A stretch of DNA of 64,000 nucleotides from Candidatus Ozemibacter sibiricus (lineage in GTDB: Bacteria; Muiribacteriota; Ozemobacteria; Ozemobacterales; Ozemobacteraceae): the NCBI GenBank assembly GCA_003327425.1, contig QOQW01000017.1:83102-147101 (forward strand), in the 5' to 3' direction. A program made the position numbers and the translations under genes. Of the stretch, positions 52,871-61,958 are shown one piece after another (the first letter of the stretch is position 1; every line of letters starts with the position of its first letter). The notes under the pieces are model-generated. The model did no database searches. It was not told the origin of the DNA and saw only the letters and a program-made list of their open reading frames with translations.

Positions 52871-53590
52871 ATGCCGAAACACTCCAAACGGTTCACCAAC
52901 CTGGTCAAGCAGCACGTCGAACCCGGCAAGGTCTACACCGTCGAAGAAGCGTTCGCCAAGGTGAAAGCCTGCGCCACCGCCAAGTTCGACGAGACGATCG
53001 ACTGCGCCATCCGCACCGGGCTCGACCCGAAGTATGCCGATCAGCAGCTGCGCGGCAGCGTCGTTCTGCCGCATGGCATCGGCAAGACCGCCCGCGTCGT
53101 CGTCTTCGCTGCCGGTGAGAAGGCCAAAGAGGCCGAAGCCGCTGGAGCAGACTTCGTCGGTGCCCAGGATCTGGTCACCAAAATCGAAGGAGGCTGGACG
53201 GATTTCGATGCCGCGGTCGCCACGCCCGACATGATGAAGTTCGTTGGCAAGCTGGGCCGCATCCTCGGTCCCCGCAACCTGATGCCGAACCCCAAGGTCG
53301 GCACGGTCACCAACGACATCGGCAAGGCGGTGCGCGAACTCAAATCCGGCAAGGTCCAGTATCGCGTCGAGAAGGCTGGTATCATCCACGCGATCCTGGG
53401 CAAGGCTTCCTTTGGTCCCCAGAAGCTGACCGAGAACTTCCATGCCTTCTTCCAGGCCATCCTGAAGGCGAAGCCCACCGGCGCCAAGGGTACCTATATC
53501 AAGTCCATCACCGTCAGCTCCACCATGTCCCCCGGGTTCGACATCGATGTCAATGCCGCCCGGGCGGCGGTCGAGAAGGCCGCCATCTAG
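52871..53590 (+). CDS. rplA: ribosomal protein uL1
   Basis: 239 residues; AAAGGAGGG upstream of ATG 52871. L1 signatures: [40 protein letters not shown], and [20 protein letters not shown]. Forms the L1 stalk and in many bacteria represses its own operon. Directly after rplK in the conserved order; followed by the L10 leader. Confidence 0.98.
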   Translation: MPKHSKRFTNLVKQHVEPGKVYTVEEAFAKVKACATAKFDETIDCAIRTGLDPKYADQQLRGSVVLPHGIGKTARVVVFAAGEKAKEAEAAGADFVGAQDLVTKIEGGWTDFDAAVATPDMMKFVGKLGRILGPRNLMPNPKVGTVTNDIGKAVRELKSGKVQYRVEKAGIIHAILGKASFGPQKLTENFHAFFQAILKAKPTGAKGTYIKSITVSSTMSPGFDIDVNAARAAVEKAAI

Positions 53591-53784
53591 TCCTCGGTCC
53601 GTTCGTTCGCTGTCCTGTCCGCGAGGTCGTAGACAGCAGGTCGCGATCGCGATAATCGATGGACCGCCGTTCAGGCGGGCGACCATCGGCCTGCCGAGAC
53701 CGGAAAACGTCACACGGTTCGTCCGAAGGTTTCCGGTCCAGGCCGGAAACCTTTTGATTTGACGAAAGGAGGTGAATTCACAGA
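53591..53784 (+). promoter_or_regulatory. L10 leader with attenuator-like hairpin
   Basis: The 194-base gap between rplA and rplJ holds the position and features of a ribosomal protein L10 leader, which binds L10-(L7/L12) to regulate rplJL. Visible: a perfect 11-bp hairpin AAGGTTTCCGG (53726-53736) / CCGGAAACCTT (53743-53753) followed by TTGATTT, acting as a terminator-like attenuator, then AAAGGAGGTG before the GTG start of rplJ. The upstream part has several further stems and a purine bulge that I could not assign exactly. Confidence 0.6.
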
Positions 53785-54315
53785 GTGCGAGACCTCTCCA
53801 AGAAAGAGAACTACGTCAAGGAATTCAAGGCCAAGATCGAGAAAGCCAAGGTGATCGTCCTGAGCAGCGTCGAAGGCGTCACCGTCGAGCAGATCACCCA
53901 GTTGCGCAAGAATCTGCGCGAAGTCGGCGACGAGATCCGCGTGGTCAAGAACACCCTCCTGCGCCGGGCCTTCCATGACATGAAAATGGAAGGGCTGGAA
54001 CCGTTCATGACCGGCTCGACCGCCGTGACCTTCGGGTATTCCGATCCGGTCGCCCCGGTCAAGGTCATGTTCGATTTCGCCGAAAAGGCCCAGAAATTCC
54101 AGTTCAAAGCCGGCCTGCTCGGCAATTCCATGCTCACCGTCAAGCAGCTGGAAGCCCTTTCCAAGCTGCCCGGCCGCAAGGAACTGCTCAGCATGCTCCT
54201 CTCGACCATGGTCGGTCCCATCCGCAACCTGGTGTCCGTCTGCCAGGGCCCGATCCGCAAGCTCGTCTACGCCGTGCAGGCGATCCGCGAGAAGAAGGAA
54301 AAGGCCGCCGCCTGA
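53785..54315 (+). CDS. rplJ: ribosomal protein uL10
   Basis: 176 residues from GTG 53785 (AAAGGAGGTG about ten bases before). Typical start RDLSKKENYVKEFKAKIEKA and VVKNTLLRRAFHDM, ending in the Ala/Lys helix EKKEKAAA that binds L7/L12 dimers. Stalk base of the large subunit. Followed by rplL after 75 bases. Confidence 0.97.
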   Translation: MRDLSKKENYVKEFKAKIEKAKVIVLSSVEGVTVEQITQLRKNLREVGDEIRVVKNTLLRRAFHDMKMEGLEPFMTGSTAVTFGYSDPVAPVKVMFDFAEKAQKFQFKAGLLGNSMLTVKQLEALSKLPGRKELLSMLLSTMVGPIRNLVSVCQGPIRKLVYAVQAIREKKEKAAA

Positions 54316-54390
54316 TCCGGGCGGTCGCCCCGATCCAGTTTGCTTGATCTGAAAAAACCTACGACAACCGAAGGAGTTTCATAAAACGCT

Positions 54391-54762
<372 letters not shown>

Positions 54763-54800
54763 GCTGCTCGTCGACGCGCGGCGATCGCTGCGCGCCTCCG

Positions 54801-54843
54801 CCGCCCTGCTTCCGCCCGCCGGACGCAGGGCGGTCCGTTTGTT
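54801..54843 (+). terminator. terminator-like hairpin after rplL
   Basis: CCGCCCTGC (54801-54809) pairs perfectly with GCAGGGCGG (54825-54833), followed by TCCGTTTGTT. Ends the ribosomal operon. The remaining gap to 54996 shows nothing recognisable. Confidence 0.65.
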
Positions 54844-54996
54844 CCGGCACCAGACCGGCTCGTCAGGAGTGGCCAGCATCGCCATCATCCTCCCCGACCG
54901 CCTTTTCCTCGCGAGGCCGACCAGCGCCCGCCCAAGGCGGCAGGCCCTCAACCGCCCTCTCGGTCACGGGAGCCGGCGATCGTTTGTCGAAATCTC

Positions 54997-55026
54997 TTGC
55001 CCTGCCCTAGCGATGGTTGGTATAAC
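54997..55026 (+). promoter_or_regulatory. promoter of the porin-like gene
   Basis: TTGCCC (54997-55002), 18-base spacer, TGG-TATAAC (TATAAC 55021-55026); start near 55033, about 70 bases before ATG 55102. Confidence 0.65.
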
Positions 55027-55101
55027 TGAATTCACCTTTCTGGCCTCATGGTTCCAGGGGGAACGGATCCCGGTCAGACTTTCTGAATGAGGAGTGTCAT
55101 C

Positions 55102-56559
55102 ATGCATCGCTTGTTTTCTCTGCTCCTGGTCACGATCATGGTATGGGCCGCCAGCCCTCTCTGGGCCGGGGCTGACCCCGATCCCCAGATCGCCGAGCTG
55201 CAGGCCGAAAACGCGCACCTGCGCGAGCGGATCGAGGCCCTGGAAAAGGCCCTGGGCGAGATCCAGGCCCGGCTGTCCATGGCCCCAGCCCCGACCGCCG
55301 CACCGGCTGCCGCGCCGACGGCCACACCAACCGCCGAACCGACCAGGCCGGCGACGCCCGCCAAACCCAGTCTGACCACCAGATATCCCGTCGAGTTGTA
55401 CGGGTATGTCAAACTCGACATGGCCTGGGACAAAGCCCGCACCGACAACGGCAACTTCGCCCGGTGGGCCCTCTCGGAAGGCATGCCGACCAACCCCGCC
55501 GCCCCCAACGATCGGCAGTTCAACCAGACGATCAACGCGACCCGTTTCGGCCTCCATTTCAAAGGTCCCGAAGCCGGCAAGGCCAAGGTGAGCGGCCAAT
55601 ACGAGGTCGATCTGTTCGGCGGCAATCTCGCCGGCGGCGCTCTGGAGAACAGCCCCATGATCCGGACCCGCCACGCCTTCTTCGCCGTCGACTGGCCTGA
55701 TGATGTGCAGTTGCTGGTGGGCCAGACCTGGGATCTGATCGGGCCCCTGAACCCGAACCAGCTCAACTACACGGTGGCCTGGCAGGCCGGCAACCTCGGC
55801 TATCGCCACCCGCAGCTGCGGCTCAGCAAGGGCTTCCCAGCCGGCGACGGCAAGCTGTTGCTGCAGGTCGCGGCCAGCCGCAAGGTCGGCGATGCCACGA
55901 CCTTCAGCAACAGCCCTGACACCGGGGCCGACTCCGGATCCCCGGCCTTCCAGGGCCGCCTCGGGTATACCTTCCCCACCGGCAAGGGCCTGAAAAGCAC
56001 CATCGGCATCTGGGGCCACCACGGCAGCGACGAATACGACTACGCCCGCAACGGCACCAGCGTGTCGGTCAAGAGCCATTCCAAAGGTGTCGACGTGAAC
56101 CTCGCCTTCTCCAAGCAGTTCGCCATCAAGGGCGAGCTCTGGGAAGGCAAGAACCTCGACGAGTACCAGGGCGGCATCGCCCAGGGCGTGCTGGTCACCA
56201 GCGCCACCACCACCGCCGGCCTGCCCGTCAGCCGGGTCATCAACAACGCCGCCCTCCCAGCCACCTATCGCTTCGTCGATGCCGCCGGTATCAAGAGCCG
56301 CGGCGGCTGGCTGGAGCTGAACGCCGGGCCCTTCCAGAAATGGCGCTACAACCTCGGGTTCAGCGTCGACAACCCCGAGAACGGCAGCATCCCCGACGGC
56401 GGCCGCACCCGCAACCGCACCCGCTGGCTCAATGCCCTCTACGATCTCAACGAAGCCGTGCAGATGGGGCTCGAGTACATGCGCCTCGAAACCACCTACC
56501 AGAACCAGCTCGACGGCGACGACACCCGCCTGCAATCAAGCTTCATCTACAAGTTCTGA
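55102..56559 (+). CDS. porin-like outer-membrane protein with N-terminal coiled coil
   Basis: 485 residues; ATG 55102 is preferred (GAGGAG seven bases upstream) over ATG 55087. Signal peptide LFSLLLVTIMVWAASPLWAG, a coiled coil (IAELQAENAHLRERIEALEK, about 25-60), an Ala/Pro/Thr linker, then a beta-barrel from about 97 (RYPVELYGYVKLDMAWDKAR) with strands such as ATRFGLHFKGPEAGKAKVSG and QLLVGQTWDLIGPLNP, ending SFIYKF (terminal Phe recognised by the BAM machine). Resembles DcaP-like or related carbohydrate/acid porins. Own promoter and terminator, so a single-gene unit. Confidence 0.82.
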   Translation: MHRLFSLLLVTIMVWAASPLWAGADPDPQIAELQAENAHLRERIEALEKALGEIQARLSMAPAPTAAPAAAPTATPTAEPTRPATPAKPSLTTRYPVELYGYVKLDMAWDKARTDNGNFARWALSEGMPTNPAAPNDRQFNQTINATRFGLHFKGPEAGKAKVSGQYEVDLFGGNLAGGALENSPMIRTRHAFFAVDWPDDVQLLVGQTWDLIGPLNPNQLNYTVAWQAGNLGYRHPQLRLSKGFPAGDGKLLLQVAASRKVGDATTFSNSPDTGADSGSPAFQGRLGYTFPTGKGLKSTIGIWGHHGSDEYDYARNGTSVSVKSHSKGVDVNLAFSKQFAIKGELWEGKNLDEYQGGIAQGVLVTSATTTAGLPVSRVINNAALPATYRFVDAAGIKSRGGWLELNAGPFQKWRYNLGFSVDNPENGSIPDGGRTRNRTRWLNALYDLNEAVQMGLEYMRLETTYQNQLDGDDTRLQSSFIYKF

Positions 56560-56580
56560 GCCGTCCTCGCCCTTCGCCTT

Positions 56581-56622
56581 CGCCCCCCGCCGGCCCCATC
56601 CACTGGCGGGGGGCGGCCTTTC
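56581..56622 (+). terminator. terminator after the porin-like gene
   Basis: CGCCCCCCGCC (56581-56591) pairs with GGCGGGGGGCG (56605-56615), 13-base loop, followed by GCCTTTCT. Confidence 0.6.
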
Positions 56623-56625
56623 TGC

Positions 56626-58518
56626 TCACTCTTTCGAGGCGGTGGAACCAGTCATCGCACCGGTTTCTTCCCACGTCGGGAACCATCCCTGGCGGATCAT
56701 GGCCATCGACCAACCGATCCGTTGCGTCGCCGAAGCCATGGCCGCCGGTGCCTCCACCGGGCGGAGGGTGCCGACCTCGAAGGCCCGCCGGAACCTGCAT
56801 TCTCGTTCAGAGAACCCGCCCAGCCAATGGTCTGGGGTCATACCGACGTTCATTTTATGAGCCACCCAGCCGGGGCGATCGATGAAGACGCTCTCCCCAA
56901 GCATGGTCAGGGGCAGATCCAGGCCCAGCAGGTCGAGAATGGTGGGGGCCAGGTCGACCTGCGAGCACAGCTTGCCAATGGTGGCTGGCTGGAGCCAGGC
57001 CGGTCCATAGAGAATGCACACCACTTTCGAATTGGCTAGACGAGCCAGCGGATCTCCCTCCGGCACGCCGGCGAACATCGCTTTGAACCGCTTCGTATTC
57101 TTTTCCAGAATGGCAGGGTGATCGCCGAACAGCAAGAGCATGCTGCGGTCGAGGATGCCCTGGCGGCGAAGATCTTCCAGAAACCGCCGCAAGGCATCAT
57201 CGAAAGATCGTACCGCGTTGGCATACTTGCGAGCCTCGGTTTCCATAGGCGGAGAGGCGATCGGGGGAAATGCGTGGGAAATCCCAGGAGGGTCATAGGG
57301 ATAATGAGTGTTCATGGTCAGGACCATGGCCAGAAATGGTTCAGGCAGTCGCTGCAGATCCTTGCCCAGTTCGACCAGCAACCGATCGTCCAGGACCCAT
57401 CGAAAGCTTTCTTCTTCCCCATCGATGATGGTCTCTCTGAACCTGGCTTGCTGGAACCCAAAGGCTTCGACCATCTGCCTGGCATTCCAGAACGTCCACT
57501 TGCCGGGGTTCAGGTAATAGGTCGAATACCCGCATTTTCCCAACAGCTTCGGCAACGCGGGATAGGCCAACCGCGAGCGCGTGAGATGGGGATATTCGTC
57601 AGAGAGAGGATAGAGCGACGTAAGAAAACAGAATTCGGAATCAGAGGTAGCGATCACCTGGGAATGAAATTCGGTCAGCAGCACTCCTTCGCTGGCCAAC
57701 CGTTCGAGGGTCGGCGCCACCGCCTCTCCCGCGATCCGCATGCCCAGAACCTCGGCCAGGAGGGATTCCATCTGGATGATGATCAGGTTCGGTCGGCTGG
57801 CGGGAGGAGACGTTTTCCAGGGAATATGCCGTGACAGCCGACGCCGTTCTTCCGCCCAGGTCGTCAACCCCTTGATGATGCGCGGTCGATTCGCTGGATC
57901 CAGGGCAGGATCGAAGAGAGGGCGGCCGACCAGTTTCAGGCCCTGCCACCCGAAGTATAAGACGGGATTGGAGGCCAATAGCCAGAAGCGTGGTTCTACT
58001 TCGGCCGGAGCCAGAAACGACAACCCGTAGCCCCAGACCGCGACCGCGACCAGGAAAAACAGGAAAAGCCGCTGGAACGGAAGGTTGAGGAAAAACGCAT
58101 CTGCTTCCGCCAACCGCTGTCGGCAGGATCGCATCAAGCGGACCAGCCCCCAGATCGGCAAGGGCAGAAAAAAACACGCATCGGCCGCCTGCGACAAGGC
58201 AAGAATGCTGTCGCGAATTTCCCAGATATTGCCCCCGAACAGGATCAGGTCGATCGAAGGAGGGGTCTCGTAGAAACGGACAAATAGAACGAGGGCATAC
58301 AGACCGATGCCCAGCGCCACCGACCACCCGACCGCCAGACTTTCTCGCAGACGGGACCATGCGATCGGATACATGATCAGGACATACAGGAGTAGGACCA
58401 CCACACAACCGATCAGATAGAGAGGATGCGGGATTCCCAGGCCGAATAGGGGAACCCCCAACGCTGCCCAGAAAAACCACCAGAGCAACCCTTGAACGAA
58501 AAACATCAACGTCACCAT
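56626..58518 (-). CDS. LtaS/MdoB-like sulfatase-fold phosphoglycerol or ethanolamine transferase
   Basis: 630 residues. Five or so N-terminal membrane helices (MVTLMFFVQGLLWWFFWAAL to LFLFFLVAVAVWGYGL) and an extracytoplasmic sulfatase/alkaline-phosphatase-fold domain from about 245: NLIIIQMESLLAEVLG (metal Glu), ATSDSEFCFLTSLYPLSDEY (nucleophile region with Ser/Thr), NTHYPYDPPG and LLLFGDHPAIL (metal Asp/His). Family enzymes add glycerol-phosphate or phosphoethanolamine groups to envelope glycolipids or glucans. GC is lower than in the neighbouring genes. No strong ribosome site near the start; GGAGG lies about 15 bases away. Confidence 0.85.
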   Translation of the reverse strand: MVTLMFFVQGLLWWFFWAALGVPLFGLGIPHPLYLIGCVVVLLLYVLIMYPIAWSRLRESLAVGWSVALGIGLYALVLFVRFYETPPSIDLILFGGNIWEIRDSILALSQAADACFFLPLPIWGLVRLMRSCRQRLAEADAFFLNLPFQRLFLFFLVAVAVWGYGLSFLAPAEVEPRFWLLASNPVLYFGWQGLKLVGRPLFDPALDPANRPRIIKGLTTWAEERRRLSRHIPWKTSPPASRPNLIIIQMESLLAEVLGMRIAGEAVAPTLERLASEGVLLTEFHSQVIATSDSEFCFLTSLYPLSDEYPHLTRSRLAYPALPKLLGKCGYSTYYLNPGKWTFWNARQMVEAFGFQQARFRETIIDGEEESFRWVLDDRLLVELGKDLQRLPEPFLAMVLTMNTHYPYDPPGISHAFPPIASPPMETEARKYANAVRSFDDALRRFLEDLRRQGILDRSMLLLFGDHPAILEKNTKRFKAMFAGVPEGDPLARLANSKVVCILYGPAWLQPATIGKLCSQVDLAPTILDLLGLDLPLTMLGESVFIDRPGWVAHKMNVGMTPDHWLGGFSERECRFRRAFEVGTLRPVEAPAAMASATQRIGWSMAMIRQGWFPTWEETGAMTGSTASKE

Positions 58519-58594
58519 AGGCGGGCAACGCCTCCCCCACCGGCTCGCCAGCCCAGCATGACACCCTGACTGCTCCCCGTCCAGCGATCTTCGC

Positions 58595-59338
58595 TCATGA
58601 TGATTCCCTTCCCAAGAGCCGTTGGCACCAGGTCGTCAAGCGACTCCAAAAGGTGGACGGCGAATCGAGGAAATGATCGATTACCCGCAGATCGCCATGG
58701 TGCCCAAGCAGGGCGAAGCCTTTCCAGCTCTCGGGGAGACCGAGGTAGCGAGTGGCACCATGGGTGCGATCGAACCAGCGATGATGATGACCGAAGATCC
58801 ACAGGCGGGGCTGCAGGTGAGCCGCGATCTCCCGTCCGCCCGCGAACCCCGGCGGACCAAAATGACCGAAGCCGGGAGCGTTGGTCATGCCGATGCCCTG
58901 CGGACAGTCGTGGCTCAGCACGACGTCGACCGACCCGGCGGGCAAGGCCAGGCAGGCCGCGATGTCCTCGGCCCGGATCTCGCAACCCCGCGGGGTGGTC
59001 ATCGCATCCATATACGCCGCCCCGCCCAGAGCCAGCACGCGATGGCCATCGAGCGTATGGACGGAGGCCCTGGGCAGCCAGGTGAAACAGTCGCGATATT
59101 CACCCACCAGATCGGCGAAGGCGTCGAACTCCTCGTGGTTCCCCTCGAGGAAGCTGACGGGCCGCGCGAATCGACGGCCAGCCCGTCGGAAGAAGTCATA
59201 CAGGGTATGGGCGAACAGACCGAAGTCGCCGAGCACGACCACCTGTGCGACCGCTTGGCCGCACAACTGCTCAGCGTAAGCCACCTGCTCATCGATCAGG
59301 TGATATTGGCAATGGACATCGGTGATCAGCAGGAGCAC
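58595..59338 (-). CDS. calcineurin-like metallophosphoesterase
   Basis: 247 residues. All metallophosphoesterase motifs in order: ITDVHCQ (D-x-H), VVLGDFGLF (GDxG, usual GDxxD variant), EGNHEEFD (GNHE), VLSHDCP and IFGHHHRW (GHxH). A dinuclear-metal phosphatase or phosphodiesterase, cytoplasmic. Preceded by the Cache/PAS/DUF294 sensor gene with a 16-base gap, so part of the same transcript. Natural substrate unknown. Confidence 0.9.
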   Translation of the reverse strand: MLLLITDVHCQYHLIDEQVAYAEQLCGQAVAQVVVLGDFGLFAHTLYDFFRRAGRRFARPVSFLEGNHEEFDAFADLVGEYRDCFTWLPRASVHTLDGHRVLALGGAAYMDAMTTPRGCEIRAEDIAACLALPAGSVDVVLSHDCPQGIGMTNAPGFGHFGPPGFAGGREIAAHLQPRLWIFGHHHRWFDRTHGATRYLGLPESWKGFALLGHHGDLRVIDHFLDSPSTFWSRLTTWCQRLLGRESS

Positions 59339-59354
59339 CCGCCACCTCTTCCCT

Positions 59355-61898
59355 TCAGGCCTGCTGCACCATCGAACCGGTGAAGTCGAAACTCAGCTTG
59401 ACCTGGAAGTCCTTGATCTGGCCGAGGATCTCCTTCAGCATTTTCTGCTCCATGGCGGTGAGGGTCGCTGGTTCGAGCCAGTTGTCGGCCGGCCGGCCCG
59501 CCGCCCGGGCGTTCACCTGGCTCCGCAAGCGCAGCGACAGCAGGAAATCATAGGCCTGCCGCATCTCGGTCGCACTGCTTCGGTTCAGGACGCCTGCTTC
59601 GGTCAGCGCAGCCAACCGCTCGTGCGTATTGGTCAAGGCCAGTCCATGCTTCAAGGCGTAAATGCGGCAGAAATCGACGATCAACGCCATCACACCCTTC
59701 AGGTCGAAGACCTGCCGATCGGGCACGGTCGGATCGAACAGGAAGTTCCCGAACAACCCAAGCGGAGGTTGGAACAACAGGACATTCCGGGCCAACAGGA
59801 AGAAGAAGCGCGGCTCGGCCGCCAGCGCTTGGGCCAGGGCGGGCCGCAGGGCCTCGACCAGGCGGGCCTCACCGGCCGCGGCCCGGAAATCGAAGAAGAT
59901 CTTCGCCTGCAACAGATCTTCCGCTTCGGAGGTGGCGATCCACCGGGCGAAATTCGCCTTCCAGCGGCTCAGTGGCTGACACCAACTCGGATTGGCCGCC
60001 ATGATGCCGCCCTCGCACCGATCATAGCCGCAAGCCGCCAGGAGATCGCACACCATCCGACCCAGGGCCAGGAAATACTCGTGCGCCGGCCCTTCCCGTT
60101 CGGGTGGCAGGTCTTCGTAGACGATGGCGTTGTCCTGGTCGGTCTTGAGGGTCTGCTCGAGACGCCCGCTGCTACCCAGCACCATGAAGGCAAACGCCGC
60201 CGGCGGCGGCCCGAGCTGGCTGATCGCCAAGCGCAACGCCTCGGCCAGCACGACATCGGAATTACGAGCGATCAGGCGCGCGACGGCCGCCGGCCGACAG
60301 CCGGCCCGGACCAGCGCCCCCACCATCTCGAACAGGCGGTGATTGGTACGGGCCAGCGCTTCGCCTGAGGAAGCCTGTTCCAGATCATGTTGCAGCACGA
60401 CCGGAGCCGCCCGCTGCACCTGCAACAGATGCCGCTCGGTCAGCACCCCGACAGGATGGCCGCCGTCATCCAGCACCACCACTGGCGCGAACTCCGACCG
60501 CTCCATGGCCAGGAACGCCTCGACCACCGGGATATGCCGCGACACCATCACACGGACCGGCTCGCCCAAATCGCGCAGGGGCCGGTCCCATTCCCCGGCT
60601 CCGAGAGCCCGCCCCAGACTGTCGACGGTCAGCAGGCCCACGATGGCCCCGGAGTCATCTTGAATGATCCCAGGAATGAGCGGCCCCAGGCCGGCCGCCG
60701 GCAGCAGGTCACTGAGCCGCTGCTCGGCGCCCAATCGCCGTCGACCCTCCGCTTGGGGGGTGGCATCCAGCACCTCGCCCACCGGCTGCAGCAGGTATTG
60801 CTGGGCGACCTGCAGATCCTGCAGCATCTTTTCCTGGCCGACTTCGCGGACCCGCTGCAACGTGATGTCGGTGGCCACCGCGACCACGCCCGGCTTATCG
60901 AACAGGATCAGGCGCGACAGCGAGACGGCGACCTCCCTGCCCACCTCGCCTGGCCGCCCGCGCAGACGAGTCACGTAGCGGGATGGCACTGCCTCGCCTC
61001 GCAGCAGGCGGTACCAGAAGGAACTGCCTGCGGCGCGCTCTTCGGCCGTCGGTTCGAACAGATCGTCAAGGGTGCGCCCCCGCAAGGCGGTGCTATCACA
61101 ACCCAACAGACCAAGCATCGCCTGGTTGGCATACAAAGTCTCGCCGCCCAGGGCGAGCACGATGCACTCGCCCGACGCTTCGACCAGGGTACGATATTTC
61201 TCTTCGCTCTGCCGCAAGGCCTGCTCGGCCAGCCGCCGCTTGCGTTCAACCAACAGGCTGTCCCACAAGAAGGCGAAGAGCAGCAGCGACGCCAGCAGCA
61301 GAATGGCCAGCGACACGATCATCAACTGCTGCCGAGTGGCCCGAATCTCCTGCTGCAGATCGTCGAGATAGACACCGGTCCCTATCACCCATCCCCAGGG
61401 CTCGAATCCCTTCACGTACGAGAGTTTGGGAACGATGCGGCGGGCATCATCCTGCCATTGCCAGCGATATTCCAGATAGCCGGCACCGTGCGCTCGCACG
61501 ATTTTGACAGCTTCGACGAACAGTTTCTTGCCATCAGGATCGGCGAAGTCGCTCAGATCCTTGCCCTCGAGATCGGTGCGGTAGGGATGGACGATCATGC
61601 GCGGGTGCAGGTCGTTGACCCAGAAGTAGTCCTTCATCTGCCGCCCATAGTGCAGATTGCGGATCTGTTCGATGGCGAGCCGGCGCGCCGCCTCGCCACT
61701 GAGCAGGCCTGCCGCTTCGTCGGCCTGGAACTTGGCCAGGATGTTCCACGCCGAAGTGGTCAGTTCTCGGATCATCACCCGCTTCTGGTCCATGATGCTG
61801 CGTTCCAGGGAAGGGATGATGAGGAAGAAGATCGCCACGAAAAACAGGCTGATGGTCAGCAAGGTGGTGAAGACGGCCCGGACGGCGAACGATCGCAT
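59355..61898 (-). CDS. membrane sensor: Cache, PAS, CBS pair and DUF294 nucleotidyltransferase-like domains
   Basis: About 847 residues from ATG 61898; an ATG at 61937 lies two bases after AAGGAGGGG and is possible. Order: TM1 (FTTLLTISLFFVAIFFLIIP), periplasmic single-Cache domain (about 35-185; DYFWVNDLHPRMIVHPYRTD, WGWVIGTGVYLDDLQQEI), TM2 (LMIVSLAILLLASLLLFAFL), PAS (about 230-345; YRTLVEASGECIVLALGGET), two CBS repeats (about 375-510; GLLTVDSLGRAL, PVGVLTERHLLQ) and a GlnD-like DUF294 domain (about 560-690; LGSSGRLEQTLKTDQDNAIV) with its C-terminal helical partner. It lies just downstream of an ActP-like symporter, the common context for DUF294/CBS proteins. Ligand-sensing regulator of that uptake system is the likely role; enzymatic activity unproven. 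Confidence 0.87.
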   Translation of the reverse strand: MRSFAVRAVFTTLLTISLFFVAIFFLIIPSLERSIMDQKRVMIRELTTSAWNILAKFQADEAAGLLSGEAARRLAIEQIRNLHYGRQMKDYFWVNDLHPRMIVHPYRTDLEGKDLSDFADPDGKKLFVEAVKIVRAHGAGYLEYRWQWQDDARRIVPKLSYVKGFEPWGWVIGTGVYLDDLQQEIRATRQQLMIVSLAILLLASLLLFAFLWDSLLVERKRRLAEQALRQSEEKYRTLVEASGECIVLALGGETLYANQAMLGLLGCDSTALRGRTLDDLFEPTAEERAAGSSFWYRLLRGEAVPSRYVTRLRGRPGEVGREVAVSLSRLILFDKPGVVAVATDITLQRVREVGQEKMLQDLQVAQQYLLQPVGEVLDATPQAEGRRRLGAEQRLSDLLPAAGLGPLIPGIIQDDSGAIVGLLTVDSLGRALGAGEWDRPLRDLGEPVRVMVSRHIPVVEAFLAMERSEFAPVVVLDDGGHPVGVLTERHLLQVQRAAPVVLQHDLEQASSGEALARTNHRLFEMVGALVRAGCRPAAVARLIARNSDVVLAEALRLAISQLGPPPAAFAFMVLGSSGRLEQTLKTDQDNAIVYEDLPPEREGPAHEYFLALGRMVCDLLAACGYDRCEGGIMAANPSWCQPLSRWKANFARWIATSEAEDLLQAKIFFDFRAAAGEARLVEALRPALAQALAAEPRFFFLLARNVLLFQPPLGLFGNFLFDPTVPDRQVFDLKGVMALIVDFCRIYALKHGLALTNTHERLAALTEAGVLNRSSATEMRQAYDFLLSLRLRSQVNARAAGRPADNWLEPATLTAMEQKMLKEILGQIKDFQVKLSFDFTGSMVQQA

Positions 61899-61958
61899 GC
61901 TGGCGCAACGGGGACGGCGGCGGTGCCCCGCCGCCATCCCCTCCTTGTCCGAAGGTGT

